From Candidatus Rokuibacteriota bacterium (GTDB taxonomy: Bacteria > Methylomirabilota > Methylomirabilia > Rokubacteriales > CSP1-6), in assembly GCA_003220435.1 (NCBI GenBank), contig QHSL01000016.1, positions 1 to 36,106 of the forward strand: a stretch of 36,106 bases of DNA, written 5' to 3'. The number at the start of each line of letters is the position of its first letter. Position 1 is the stretch's first letter. Under the pieces are notes generated by a model. It made no database searches, was not told the origin of the DNA, and saw only the letters and a program-made list of their open reading frames with translations. The translations under genes and the position numbers were made by a program. Below are positions 14,824 to 22,922 of this stretch, one piece after another.

Positions 14824-16507
14824 GCTGGAACATGTGCCGAGCCATCTCGTACGAGTGCCGGAAATGGACCACCGCGCTCTGATAGTGGCCCGCGGCAATG
14901 GCGTTCAGGCCGTCGTTGTATTCCTTCTGGGCCTTGCTGACGTGCGGGTTCTTGCCGCCGAACCTGGCGGCCGCCTGCCCCAGCTCGGCGTAGGCAGCGT
15001 CCCGCGCCGCGGCCGCCACGAAGGCGTCCGCCTTCGCGCCGAAGATGTAATTGACCAGCGAGTCGATCATCTGGTCGCGGGCGGCAATCGTCGCGTTGGC
15101 GTCAGCCAGATCGCTCGTGAGCCTGGCGTTCTCTGCTGACAGCGACGTCACCTGCTGCTGCAGGCTCTGGACCTGACCCTGGAGCGCGGTGTTCTGCGTG
15201 GTCAGGGTCGCGATGGTCGCGTTGGCGGTGTCCAGCAGTCCCTGCAGCCTGCGCACATCGCCCTGGAGCGCGGTGTTCTGCGCGCTCAGGGTCGCGATGG
15301 TCGCGTTGGCGGCATCCAGCAGTCCCTGCAGCCTGCGCACATCGCCCTGGAGCGCGGTATTCTGCGCGGTCAGATTCGCGATCGTCGCGTTGGCGGCGTC
15401 GAGCTGCTGCTGGAGCGGCGCGATCTGGTCGGCACAGTCCGCCACGCTGGGCGCCCCCCCGACGAACGCGCCAAAGACAAGGGGATTGCCGCCGAGTGCG
15501 ATCGGCCGTGCCACGGCAACGTTGGTCGCCGAATCGATCACCGATACCGTGCCGTCCTGGTTGCCGACGAAGAACCGCGCCCCGGCCGGATCGGTCGCGA
15601 CGCCGAAAGGAGTGTTGGCGACCGGCACGGTCGTGTAGAGCGCGTTTGTCTGCGCCCAGAGAACGGCGACTCCGCCTTGCTTGGCGACGTAGACGAGCAC
15701 TCCCGATGGGCTCACCGCGATGCCGGCCGGCGAGGTGCCGACCTGCACCGTCCAACCCGACGGTACGGTATGAGTCGTGGTGTCGATCACCGAGACGGTC
15801 CCGCTGTTGCTGTTGGCGACGTAGACTCGCCCACCTGAGGGGCTGACGCCGACGCCCACCGGGAGGGAGCCGACGGAGACCGACCTGAACAAGGTATTCG
15901 AGCCGGCGTCGATGACCTGGACGAGCCCGGTCCGGCTGCTGAACGCCCAGTCCGTGACGTAGACGTAGGTACCCGCCGGGTTGACCGCGACACCGTACAC
16001 GAACTCGCCCGCAGCGATCGTGGCGACGACCGGGCTGGATCCGGTCCCGATCTTCGTGGTATCGATCACCGAGACGGTCCCGTCGCCCGAGTTGGCGACA
16101 TAGAGCCGCGTGCCCGCGGCGTTCACCGCGACGCCGATCGGGAAGCGGCCGACTCCCACCTTGGCCACCACGCTGTTGCTCACGGTGTCGACGACCGAGA
16201 CGGAACTATCGCCGTAGTTGGTCACATAGGCGCGCGTGCCCGCCGCGTTCACCGCGACACCCCAGGGCAGGTTGAAGGGCAAGCTCGGGTCGACCGTCAC
16301 GTTCCTGACGGCAACCGCTCCCGCGACCCCTACCTTCTCGCTGTCGATAACCGAGACCATGTTCGTCGCGCTGTTCGAGATGTACGCGAACGGCGCGCCG
16401 ATGGCTGTCGGAGGCGCGATCAGCAAGAGCGCGAGCAAGCCGAGGAAGATTCCGGAACGGCGCGTCATTCCGGAAAATCTCTTGGGCAGCGGGCAGTTAG
16501 TCTTCAT
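14819..16507 (-). CDS. Secreted YVTN beta-propeller protein with coiled-coil stalk
   Basis: From ATG 16507 this encodes 562 residues. A signal peptide (RRSGIFLGLLALLLIAPPTA) is followed by about seven YVTN-type blades (e.g. NAAGTRAYVTNYGDSSVSVV and SPSGGRVYVANSNSGTVSVI; about 39-350). Then comes a coiled coil (about 356-475) with three 28-residue repeats of the LDAANATIATL / TAQNTALQGDVRRLQ type, and a helical C-terminus (NAIAAGHYQSAVVHFRHSYE). The propeller probably binds a ligand or partner outside the cell, and the coiled coil is likely an oligomerising stalk. Alternative starts are ATG 16537 or 16468; none has a strong Shine-Dalgarno. It is divergent from the pilin operon and shares its upstream region, so a surface role linked to pili is possible but unproven. 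Confidence 0.8.
   Translation of the reverse strand: MKTNCPLPKRFSGMTRRSGIFLGLLALLLIAPPTAIGAPFAYISNSATNMVSVIDSEKVGVAGAVAVRNVTVDPSLPFNLPWGVAVNAAGTRAYVTNYGDSSVSVVDTVSNSVVAKVGVGRFPIGVAVNAAGTRLYVANSGDGTVSVIDTTKIGTGSSPVVATIAAGEFVYGVAVNPAGTYVYVTDWAFSSRTGLVQVIDAGSNTLFRSVSVGSLPVGVGVSPSGGRVYVANSNSGTVSVIDTTTHTVPSGWTVQVGTSPAGIAVSPSGVLVYVAKQGGVAVLWAQTNALYTTVPVANTPFGVATDPAGARFFVGNQDGTVSVIDSATNVAVARPIALGGNPLVFGAFVGGAPSVADCADQIAPLQQQLDAANATIANLTAQNTALQGDVRRLQGLLDAANATIATLSAQNTALQGDVRRLQGLLDTANATIATLTTQNTALQGQVQSLQQQVTSLSAENARLTSDLADANATIAARDQMIDSLVNYIFGAKADAFVAAAARDAAYAELGQAAARFGGKNPHVSKAQKEYNDGLNAIAAGHYQSAVVHFRHSYEMARHMFQR
15152..15403 (-). repeat. Three tandem 84-bp repeats encoding a 28-residue coiled-coil unit
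   Basis: The copies start at about 15152, 15236 and 15320. The last two are nearly identical over the first 60 bases; the first is diverged at one end. The 84-bp period equals 28 residues, four heptads, so repeat gain or loss keeps both the reading frame and coiled-coil phase. Confidence 0.85.
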
Positions 16508-16837
16508 GTACCCACCCCGGTGCAGGCTCGGTGCCAATGAAAAATCTACGCAGGTTCAGTGGATTGACGAGGGACGAGCTGGGGCCGGCGTGTGACGGAA
16601 CGGCAGCCGACAGGCAAATTTCGTCAGCCAGACAATTCGGCCGGAAATTCGCCGGTGGCGAGTTTGTTCCGACGTCGATCGGAGAGAGCGACTCGCTACC
16701 GGCCGCGGCGCGACCGTAATGCCTGCGAGCGGGCCTGAGAGCGACCTCACCCCGGAGCGCACCGATAGGTCGTCGACGCTCTGCCACCATCATCTGTACC
16801 GGGGTTCCTCGCGAGCCGAGGCGCGGCTCTCGGATGC

Positions 16838-16858
16838 CCGGAATTGTGTTAATTCCGG
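16838..16858. promoter_or_regulatory. Inverted repeat, candidate activator site upstream of the pilin operon
   Basis: CCGGAATT and AATTCCGG flank a 5-bp spacer (GTGTT), giving perfect 8-bp arms. Its centre is about 110 bp upstream of the sigma-54 -24 element, a typical distance for an enhancer-binding site. TTCCGGAA at 16853-16860 overlaps it. Confidence 0.45.
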
Positions 16859-16880
16859 AAGGGTTGCGGCTGGCCGAGTA

Positions 16881-16909
16881 TTGTCACCCTGTGCCCAGCA
16901 ATTTGTCAC
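16881..16909 (+). promoter_or_regulatory. Paired TTGTCAC direct repeats, PilR-like binding sites
   Basis: TTGTCAC occurs at 16881-16887 and again at 16903-16909, 22 bp apart (about two helical turns), 50-78 bp upstream of the -24 element. Each contains TGTC, the core described for PilR sites upstream of Pseudomonas pilA. Assignment to a PilR homologue is inference. Confidence 0.45.
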
Positions 16910-16958
16910 TTAGCCGGTACTGGGCGCGCTAAGTTCGCGTTTCTTGGCCCGACCGCCA

Positions 16959-16973
16959 TGGCATAGCCATTGC
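16959..16973 (+). promoter_or_regulatory. Sigma-54 (RpoN) promoter of the minor-pilin operon
   Basis: TGGCATAGCCATTGC matches the -24/-12 consensus TGGCAC-N5-TTGC with exact spacing; only the C of the CAC and the following G are off. Transcription would start near 16985, just before the GAGGGAG ribosome-binding site of the first pilin gene. Sigma-54 control of type IV pilin genes through PilS/PilR is well established in several phyla. Confidence 0.7.
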
Positions 16974-17002
16974 GTCCAACCTGGTCGAGGGAGACACCTG
17001 CT

Positions 17003-17515
17003 ATGCGGCTGGGCGAGTCACGAGGCACGGAAACGGCGGTGTGGGGACGCATGCGGATTCAGCGCATGAACGCTCGCGGATTCTCGCTCGCGGAGCTCAT
17101 GCTGGTCGTTTCGTGCATCGGCATTCTCGCGGCGCTCGCCGCCCCGACGCTCATCAGCTACATACAGACCGCGGCCCTCCGGGCGGGCACGCGTGAGCTG
17201 GTGACGGCGATCAACCTTGGCCGACAGCTGGCGATCTCGCGTAACACGACCGTCTGCGTGCAAGTGACGGGCACGAATATCCGACTCCGCACGGGTGGCT
17301 GTGGCGGAACGATCTGGACGGGGCCTGGGACCGACGGCTCCGGCGTGATCAGGGTCTCGGATCCCGGCACGTTGCAGGTCAGCACGACGGCGAGCGTCGT
17401 GTTCACCAACCTGGGAGCGGCGAGCACCGTAGGGACCTACACGGTGACGAATCCGGTGGACAACCACACGCAGACGGTGGTCGTGGCTTCTTCGGGACGG
17501 GTGACCGTCCAGTGA
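17003..17515 (+). CDS. Type IV minor prepilin, FimT/GspH family
   Basis: This 170-residue prepilin has the peptidase cleavage motif ARG|FSLAELMLVVSCIGI, with the conserved Glu at +5 and a 20-residue hydrophobic helix. A beta-rich globular GspH/FimT domain follows (e.g. LGRQLAISRNTTVCVQV), with a probable disulfide between the Cys of TTVCVQV and TGGCGG. ATG 17003 is chosen because it sits behind GAGGGAG and downstream of the predicted sigma-54 start site; ATG 17051 would give a shorter 10-residue leader and is a fair alternative. It is the first gene of the operon and overlaps or abuts pilV. The protein primes pilus assembly in the inner membrane. Confidence 0.87.
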   Translation: MRLGESRGTETAVWGRMRIQRMNARGFSLAELMLVVSCIGILAALAAPTLISYIQTAALRAGTRELVTAINLGRQLAISRNTTVCVQVTGTNIRLRTGGCGGTIWTGPGTDGSGVIRVSDPGTLQVSTTASVVFTNLGAASTVGTYTVTNPVDNHTQTVVVASSGRVTVQ

Positions 17516-17523
17516 GGTCAACC

Positions 17524-17946
17524 ATGAAGCGGGAAGGCGGCTTCACGCTCGCAGAGGTTCTCGTCGCGACGTTCATCCTCGCGATCGGCCTTGCCGCGGT
17601 GGCCACCGGCTTCCAGTACGCGACGAGCGGAATCGAGACGGGTAAGGGCGAGACGACCGCGGCCTTTCTGACCGAGCAGAGGCTCGAGCAGCTGAAGGCC
17701 CTGGCGCTGACGGACTGGACGAATGCGGCGCTGACCGCCGGCACGACCACCGAGGCCTACGGATCCATCGCGAATGCCTCGGCGTATCGACGCGTGACCA
17801 CGATCACGGACAACCCGGGGGGGACATGCACGGTGAACTGCAAGCTGATCCAGGTGACGGTGTTCTACAAACCGCTCACCGGAAGGGGCCGGCTGGACCA
17901 GGAACGGCAGGTCGACATCATCACCATGGTCACATCGCGGTCGTGA
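17524..17946 (+). CDS. Type IV minor prepilin, PilV family
   Basis: This 140-residue prepilin has a short leader (KREGG|FTLAEVLVATFILAI) with Glu at +5, followed by the N-terminal helix and a small C-terminal domain. A close CTVNC pair may form a disulfide. ATG 17524 has GAGGT 5 nt upstream; a GTG at 17512 overlapping the previous TGA is the alternative. LTEQRLEQLKALAL is the usual PilV helix continuation. It is translated immediately after the FimT-like protein and probably forms part of the priming tip complex with PilW and PilX. Confidence 0.86.
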   Translation: MKREGGFTLAEVLVATFILAIGLAAVATGFQYATSGIETGKGETTAAFLTEQRLEQLKALALTDWTNAALTAGTTTEAYGSIANASAYRRVTTITDNPGGTCTVNCKLIQVTVFYKPLTGRGRLDQERQVDIITMVTSRS

Positions 17947-17954
17947 GGATGAGA

Positions 17955-18569
17955 ATGCTCGAGACGCTGCGGAGCGAGCGCGGCTTTTCGCTGGCTGAGC
18001 TGCTGGTCGCGTGCGTGGTCGTGGCCTTCGTGATGGCCGGCCTGTTGATCACGCTGCAGAGCGGACAAGAGTCCTATTTGCGCGGCGCGAACGAGGTCGA
18101 GGCGACGCAGAGTGTCCGGGTGGCGATCGAGAGGATGGCCCAGGAGCTCCGGGTCGCGGGCTTCTGCCCCACCTGCGGGACGCCACCCTTCGATGCGATC
18201 ACGGCGCAGAGCGCGACGGGGTTCACCATTCAGAACGACTGGGACGGCGACGGCGTCATCACGACGCCTGGCACCGTCACGGACGCCAACGGGAACGTCC
18301 GCGGCGAGCAGATCATCTACAGCTTCGCCGGCGGTGCCATCACCCGCCAGGAGACCGGGGTCGACGCGAGCGCGCTCACCCTGGCGACCGGGATCAACGC
18401 TCTGACGTTCACCTATCAGGATAGCGCGGGCGCGACGACAGGGACGGCCGCCAACATCCGTAGCGTCGTCGTCACCCTGACCACCACGCCCCAGAACCAG
18501 CCGGCTGCGACCATGCAAGGGCGGGTGCTCGTCACCATGACCGACTCCCTTCGCATGAGGAACCGGTAG
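17955..18569 (+). CDS. Type IV minor prepilin, PilW family
   Basis: This 204-residue prepilin has the leader LRSERG|FSLAELLVACVVVAF, Glu at +5 and a long helix. IERMAQELRVAGFCPTCG follows, where PilW-type proteins typically carry a Cys pair. GAGG at 17945-17948 precedes ATG 17955; ATG 17949 or GTG 17943 would extend it by a few residues. It ends with VTMTDSLRMRNR at TAG 18569. Its gene overlaps or abuts pilV and precedes the PilX-like gene by 29 bp. Confidence 0.85.
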   Translation: MLETLRSERGFSLAELLVACVVVAFVMAGLLITLQSGQESYLRGANEVEATQSVRVAIERMAQELRVAGFCPTCGTPPFDAITAQSATGFTIQNDWDGDGVITTPGTVTDANGNVRGEQIIYSFAGGAITRQETGVDASALTLATGINALTFTYQDSAGATTGTAANIRSVVVTLTTTPQNQPAATMQGRVLVTMTDSLRMRNR

Positions 18570-18598
18570 TGATTACCAGGCAGTCTGGAGGAGGATCC

Positions 18599-19942
18599 AT
18601 GAAGAAGTTACGAACGCTCGTTGACAACGAACGCGGCGTAGCGCTCGTGTTGGCGCTCACGATTCTCTTGACGCTCACGGGCCTGGTGCTGGCCTTCCTC
18701 TCGGTCAGCGCCTTCGAGCCCCAGATCTCGAAGAATCACAGCGACACCACCCGCGCCCGGTACGTGGCCGACGCCGGCATCGAGTATGCGTACGACACGC
18801 TCGCGACGAACATCCTCACGTGGGACACCTACCTGGTCGGGGCGACCTGCACGACCGGCGCCGTGCTCGGCACGGCCAACTCCACGCTGCCTGGGCTGAC
18901 GGCCGCGGAGGGGACCTTCACGGTTCGGGTCCGCAACGACTGTAACGCCGGCGACAACAAGTTTACGGGCGTGGCGGTCGAGGCCGGGACCAACGCGACG
19001 ACCGACACCAACAACAAGCTCATCGTCACGTCCACGGGGACTCTCAACGGCACCAGCAAGACGATCACCGTCGTCATCACGAAGACAGTCGTCCCCACGA
19101 TCAACGCGGCGCTTGCGTTCCCGGGCATTCAGGCCGACGTGAACTTCAACGGCTCGAGCTTCGTGATCGACGGGCGCGATACGCGGATGGCCGACAACGC
19201 GGGGACGCCGACGGGCACTCACAATGCCGTCTACGGCATTGCGGTCAACGGCAGTATGCCGATTCTCGAGACCCAGGTCGAGAACGCCCTCAACAACAAC
19301 CAGGGGAATGACGTCCGCGGGCGGGACGAGACCAGCTCGAGCAACCCGCCGGCCACGACCCAGGGCGCCAACGCCATTCAGTCCGACAGCACGCTGACCT
19401 CCCAGATGGTCACCGACTTTGCCGCGGTGCTCAAGCAGCACGCCGACATCATGATCAACACCAGCAGCGGCAACACGTACTCGATCCACAGCATCGGAGG
19501 CGGGACGGGGGCCCCCACCTGCTCGAGCAACTGGAGCAGCTCGACCTGCTGGGGCTCGACGACCAAGCCGAAGATCGTCTACCTCAACGGCACCCTGGAC
19601 AACCTCAACACCCAGTACCTCTCGCTCGACGTCGCGGGAACTAGCGAGGGCACGGGCATCCTCGTCATCGAGAACGGCAACGTCGACATCAACGGCAGCT
19701 TCCGCTGGAACGGTCCGATCATCTCGACCGGCAAGAACGTCGGCATCCGGTACCGGGGCGGCGGGTCCCAGGCGGTGTACGGGGCCACGATCGTCAACGA
19801 GCTGCACAACGACGGCTCCACCAATCTGGAGGGCGACATTCGAGGCAACGCGAGCCTTCTCTACAGCCGGGAGGCCCTGGACCTGGTCCAGAACCTCCTG
19901 AGCCGCCGGCTCGTGACGACGTCCAGCTGGAACGACCAGTAG
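18599..19942 (+). CDS. PilX-like pilus assembly protein, large form
   Basis: From ATG 18599 (GGAGGAGGA upstream) this encodes 447 residues. NERGVALVLALTILLTLTGL is the PilX N-terminal motif (RG|xALVxAL) with a membrane helix, and FEPQISKNHSDTTRARYVAD is the usual continuation. Beyond residue 180 a long Asn/Thr/Gly-rich region (FPGIQADVNFNGSSFVIDG, GNVDINGSFRWNGPIIS) looks like a beta-helix and makes the protein more than twice the size of Pseudomonas PilX. A GTG at 18569 would add ten residues and is less likely. It is probably the exposed tip-associated subunit. No pilY1 adhesin gene follows in the window. Confidence 0.85.
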   Translation: MKKLRTLVDNERGVALVLALTILLTLTGLVLAFLSVSAFEPQISKNHSDTTRARYVADAGIEYAYDTLATNILTWDTYLVGATCTTGAVLGTANSTLPGLTAAEGTFTVRVRNDCNAGDNKFTGVAVEAGTNATTDTNNKLIVTSTGTLNGTSKTITVVITKTVVPTINAALAFPGIQADVNFNGSSFVIDGRDTRMADNAGTPTGTHNAVYGIAVNGSMPILETQVENALNNNQGNDVRGRDETSSSNPPATTQGANAIQSDSTLTSQMVTDFAAVLKQHADIMINTSSGNTYSIHSIGGGTGAPTCSSNWSSSTCWGSTTKPKIVYLNGTLDNLNTQYLSLDVAGTSEGTGILVIENGNVDINGSFRWNGPIISTGKNVGIRYRGGGSQAVYGATIVNELHNDGSTNLEGDIRGNASLLYSREALDLVQNLLSRRLVTTSSWNDQ

Positions 19943-20683
19943 ATGATCGCGCGGCGTGCTCTCGTCGGTTTGCTGGGGCTGGCGCTGGTGTCCGGATGCA
20001 GTACTCCTCCGACGACACCGGCGCCAGCTGTGAGCGTCGCCTCATCTTCGCGCGAGGAGGGTGACCTCCTCGCGAGTCGTGGGGACTATGGGGGCGCCGT
20101 CGCCAAGTACCGCGCGGCGCTCGAAGCGACCCCCAATGATGTCGCTCTGCGGTTCGCCCTCGGCTCCGCGCTAAGCCAACTCGGTCGCCACGCGGAGACC
20201 ACCGAGCAGTTCCGGTGGGTCGTCCAGCACGGAGCGCCCGGGCAGCAGGAAGTCGTGATGGCGCGCCAGTGGCTGGCGGGCCCCCAGCGGGGATCCGGTG
20301 CAGGCACGTCATCCGGTCGACAAGCCGTGACAGTGTCGCCCGCGGCTGGGGCGGGGGGTCAGCCAGCTTCGCCCGGCGTCGGATCCATCAAGGGCAAGAC
20401 GGCCTGGCCGGGTGTGGATCCGGACGCCAAGAACGTTTCGCTCGAGCTCCGGTTCAGCGGGGACGATCCCGCAACCACGGGCCAGAGCTACAGGCTGCAC
20501 ATCGGCCTTGGTCGGCCCTACGCAATGTCCGATCTGCCGGCGGGCGCTTACCGCGTGGTCGGCCGGAGCGGAGGGATCAAACTCTGGGAAACCAAGGTCG
20601 TCGTAGGTGCCGGGACGGAGACCGCTCTGGACCTCACCGACGCCAATAGCGCCGTCGCCCCGAAGGACTTCCCGCCGCGCTAG
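19943..20683 (+). CDS. TPR lipoprotein at the end of the pilin operon
   Basis: This 246-residue protein starts at the base right after the PilX-like stop. It has a lipoprotein signal (LLGLALVSGC, lipid on Cys 19), two TPR-like helical hairpins (LLASRGDYGGAVAKYRAALE and ALGSALSQLGRHAETTEQFR), a Gly/Ser linker and a C-terminal beta domain. The last resembles carboxypeptidase regulatory or GLPGLI-like modules (MSDLPAGAYRVVGRSGG). The role is probably structural, at the outer membrane or periplasm, comparable in position to PilF-type pilotins, but sequence alone does not establish this. The zero-base junction suggests obligate co-translation with the PilX-like gene. Confidence 0.8.
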   Translation: MIARRALVGLLGLALVSGCSTPPTTPAPAVSVASSSREEGDLLASRGDYGGAVAKYRAALEATPNDVALRFALGSALSQLGRHAETTEQFRWVVQHGAPGQQEVVMARQWLAGPQRGSGAGTSSGRQAVTVSPAAGAGGQPASPGVGSIKGKTAWPGVDPDAKNVSLELRFSGDDPATTGQSYRLHIGLGRPYAMSDLPAGAYRVVGRSGGIKLWETKVVVGAGTETALDLTDANSAVAPKDFPPR

Positions 20684-20694
20684 AGTTTGGCCGG

Positions 20695-21720
20695 TCAGTC
20701 GCGCTCGGTGGCGATGACCGGCTTGTAGCCGTGGGCTTGCAGGTCGCGGAGCTTGGCAGCCGCCTCGGCGCGGTCCGTGAATGGGCCCACGCGCACCCGG
20801 AGCAGGAGCTGTCCCCGGAGGCCCGCGGGCACCTTCACCGCGTCGATCGCGAGGGGCAGGCTCTCCTCGAGGAGACGCGACGCGAGCTCGCCAGCGGCCA
20901 TGTTCGTGAAGGCGCCCATCTGGATCCAAAACGACGCAGGGGCCGACGGTACGGAGGCCTGTAGCTCGGGACCCGTGCGCAGAGCGAGATCGTTGGGGCG
21001 GGACTCGGCATCGACGGCGATACCCCGCTCGAGGGATGGAGCGGCCGCCGCCGGCTCGGGAAGCGGCGCCGGGCTTGCCTCGACGCGCGCCGCGGGAGGC
21101 TCGACGGCTACGGTCGCGACGGTCGCCGGCACCGAGACGCGCGCCTTCAGCTCGGCGATGAGCTCCGGATACGACGAGCGCCGGAGCACCCGCTGGAACT
21201 GGGCGCGGTAGTTCTGCACGAGATCGACGCCGTCGATCGAGACGTCGTAGACCATCCAGCGCTCGCCTCGGCGGATCATACGATGCTCGACCGGAATCTC
21301 GTTGCCGTCCCGACCTTCGATCGTGGTCGTGACGGTCGCCCGGTCGCCATCGATGACCTCGCGCAGATACCGGACCGCCAGCCCCGGGCGCACCGTGGCC
21401 CGCGTAGCGATCCGCGCGATGTAGGCGCTCTCGACGAACTCCTTGAAGAGCTGGACGAACTCCTCTCGCTCCGCCGGCGTCCTGGCGTCCCAGTCACGCC
21501 CGAGGACGAGCCGGGCGGCCAGCCGCGCCTCGAAGCGATCGGCGACGACCGCGCGGATCGCGGCCTGCAGCTCCTCCGGCTTCTCGCGTAACGCGGGATC
21601 GTCGAGCAGGCGGTTCACGGTCGTCACGACCGCGATGAGCGTCTCGGTCGGCGGCCCCGCCCCAGCCTCGCCGCCGAGGACGAGCACCAGCGCCAGAACG
21701 GCGGCGGGCCACCGGGCCAT
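20695..21720 (-). CDS. MlaC-like phospholipid-binding protein fused to a SPOR domain
   Basis: This encodes 341 residues: a signal peptide (WPAAVLALVLVLGGEAGAG), an MlaC/Ttg2D domain (about 25-205) and a Pro/Ala linker. The MlaC domain includes LLDDPALREKPEELQAAIRA, ARLVLGRDWDARTPAEREEF and MVYDVSIDGVDLVQNYRAQF. The linker leads to a SPOR domain (about 260-338: FWIQMGAFTNMAAGELASRL through LLLRVRVGPFTDRAEA). MlaC shuttles phospholipids between outer- and inner-membrane Mla complexes; SPOR binds denuded glycan strands of peptidoglycan. No mlaABDEF gene adjoins it in the window. The fusion would tether a lipid carrier to septal peptidoglycan, which is unusual. Confidence 0.85.
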   Translation of the reverse strand: MARWPAAVLALVLVLGGEAGAGPPTETLIAVVTTVNRLLDDPALREKPEELQAAIRAVVADRFEARLAARLVLGRDWDARTPAEREEFVQLFKEFVESAYIARIATRATVRPGLAVRYLREVIDGDRATVTTTIEGRDGNEIPVEHRMIRRGERWMVYDVSIDGVDLVQNYRAQFQRVLRRSSYPELIAELKARVSVPATVATVAVEPPAARVEASPAPLPEPAAAAPSLERGIAVDAESRPNDLALRTGPELQASVPSAPASFWIQMGAFTNMAAGELASRLLEESLPLAIDAVKVPAGLRGQLLLRVRVGPFTDRAEAAAKLRDLQAHGYKPVIATERD

Positions 21721-21783
21721 AGACCTTCATAGCCCCGGACCTCGCCGGGGACAGAGCTTTTTCTTGCAGGCTGGGGCGGGAGG

Positions 21784-22869
21784 TCAGGGACGGTCGGGCG
21801 AGAACCCTCGATTGCTGACGATCTTGTAGTCCAGGAGCCGGATCTCGTACGTGCCCCGCACGTAGTCGCTCCCGACGCTCCAGGTCCGAAACCCCTTGGT
21901 GAGGATGGGGATGGACACCTGCTTGGCGAGCCCCGGCGGGATCACGGCGCCCTTGATGTCCCTCAGGTGGAAGTCCAGCACGTCACCGCGCGCGTTCTTG
22001 ACCACGACCAGGACGCGCACGTCGGCGATCGTGTCGTTGGTCTTGTTCTGGATCGAGGCGGTGAGCGACGCGAGGGTGCTCCCCTCGGCGAACGCGCCGA
22101 ACTCCTCGATGACGTTGTTGAAGAAGACCAGGTCCTTGCTCCGGTCGATCTCGCGCAGGTCGACGGCCGCCGGCTTCGCCGCCGCGAAGGCGACCGTCGA
22201 GGGGGGCAGCTCCCGCAGGAGGTTGATCGGGAGCGCAAAGTTCAGGTTCTGTCCTCTGGCCGACGTGGCGGTCGCGATGCCGACCACGCGCCCCTGGCCG
22301 TCGAACACGGGCCCGCCGCTGCTGCCCGGGCTGATCGGCGCGGTGATCTGTAAGAATCTCGTGTTGTTCAGCGTGCGCAGCCCGCCCACGATCCCGGTCG
22401 AGACGCTGCCCTCCAGCCCGTGCGGGTTGCCCAGGACGACGACGTCCTGGCCGACCGTCACCGCCTCCGAGTCTCCGAGCAACACCGGCGGCGTGGCCGT
22501 GAACGACGTCTGGATCGTCACCAGATCGTGCTTGCGGGAGAAGTTCACGATCTTCTGGGCCGTACCGCTCTGGCCGCGCCAGCGCAGGAGCACCTTGGCC
22601 GCGCCGCCGACGACGTGCGCGTTGGTCACCAGCACGCCGTCGCGCGTGATGAAGAACCCGCTGCCGAGCGCCAGGGGCTGGTCCTGGTCGTCGACGGCGA
22701 TCAGCGTCACGACGGATGGGAGATTCTCGCGCGCGACACGGGCGGCCGCCGACTCTTGTGCGTGGGCGGCGCGGTAAAGCCCGAGGGGGAGCAGCGCGGT
22801 GAGCGCCAGACCGGCCACGAGACCGGCGCGCGCGAGCGATGGCGGGCCGTCGACGATCGCTGCTCTCAT
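21784..22869 (-). CDS. HtrA/DegP-type trypsin-like serine protease without PDZ
   Basis: This encodes 361 residues from ATG 22869, preceded by GGGGG. A signal or anchor helix (residues 12-36) is followed by a chymotrypsin fold with a complete triad: H85 in LVTNAHVVGG, D115 in RKHDLVTIQ and S184 in PISPGSSGGPVFD. Instead of PDZ, the C-terminal ~125 residues form a beta-sandwich-like domain (LASLTASIQNKTNDTIADVR, VLVVVKNARGDVLDFHL) resembling FxLYD. It is therefore a periplasmic protease with a different substrate-recognition module, and a functional contrast to the inactive HtrA fold at 9005-10486. Longer upstream frames lack a signal peptide at the start. Confidence 0.88.
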   Translation of the reverse strand: MRAAIVDGPPSLARAGLVAGLALTALLPLGLYRAAHAQESAAARVARENLPSVVTLIAVDDQDQPLALGSGFFITRDGVLVTNAHVVGGAAKVLLRWRGQSGTAQKIVNFSRKHDLVTIQTSFTATPPVLLGDSEAVTVGQDVVVLGNPHGLEGSVSTGIVGGLRTLNNTRFLQITAPISPGSSGGPVFDGQGRVVGIATATSARGQNLNFALPINLLRELPPSTVAFAAAKPAAVDLREIDRSKDLVFFNNVIEEFGAFAEGSTLASLTASIQNKTNDTIADVRVLVVVKNARGDVLDFHLRDIKGAVIPPGLAKQVSIPILTKGFRTWSVGSDYVRGTYEIRLLDYKIVSNRGFSPDRP

Positions 22870-22922
22870 GGTTCGCCCCCTGTGGGCACTGCGCGACGTT
22901 CTTGACGGGATCGTAGCTAACC

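Larger units (their letters stand above)
16508..17002. other. 495-bp divergent intergenic control region
   Basis: No convincing gene is present; short frames here lack initiation signals and typical codon use. The region is richer in A/T than the flanks. It contains an 8-bp-arm inverted repeat (16838-16858), two TTGTCAC direct repeats (16881-16909), a sigma-54-type promoter (16959-16973) and the pilin ribosome-binding site GAGGGAG (16987-16993). The promoter of the minus-strand YVTN gene must also lie here, but I see no clear candidate. Confidence 0.6.

Noticed and set aside
16531-16913. Small plus-strand frames in the region between the YVTN and pilin genes
   Set aside because: They lack Shine-Dalgarno sites, domains and typical codon use, and they overlap regulatory repeats.
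21732-21760. CCCCGG...CCGGGG hairpin followed by CTTTTTC, terminator-like on the plus strand
   Set aside because: Both flanking genes run on the minus strand, so no plus-strand transcript is expected to end here, and the T-run is eight bases from the stem.
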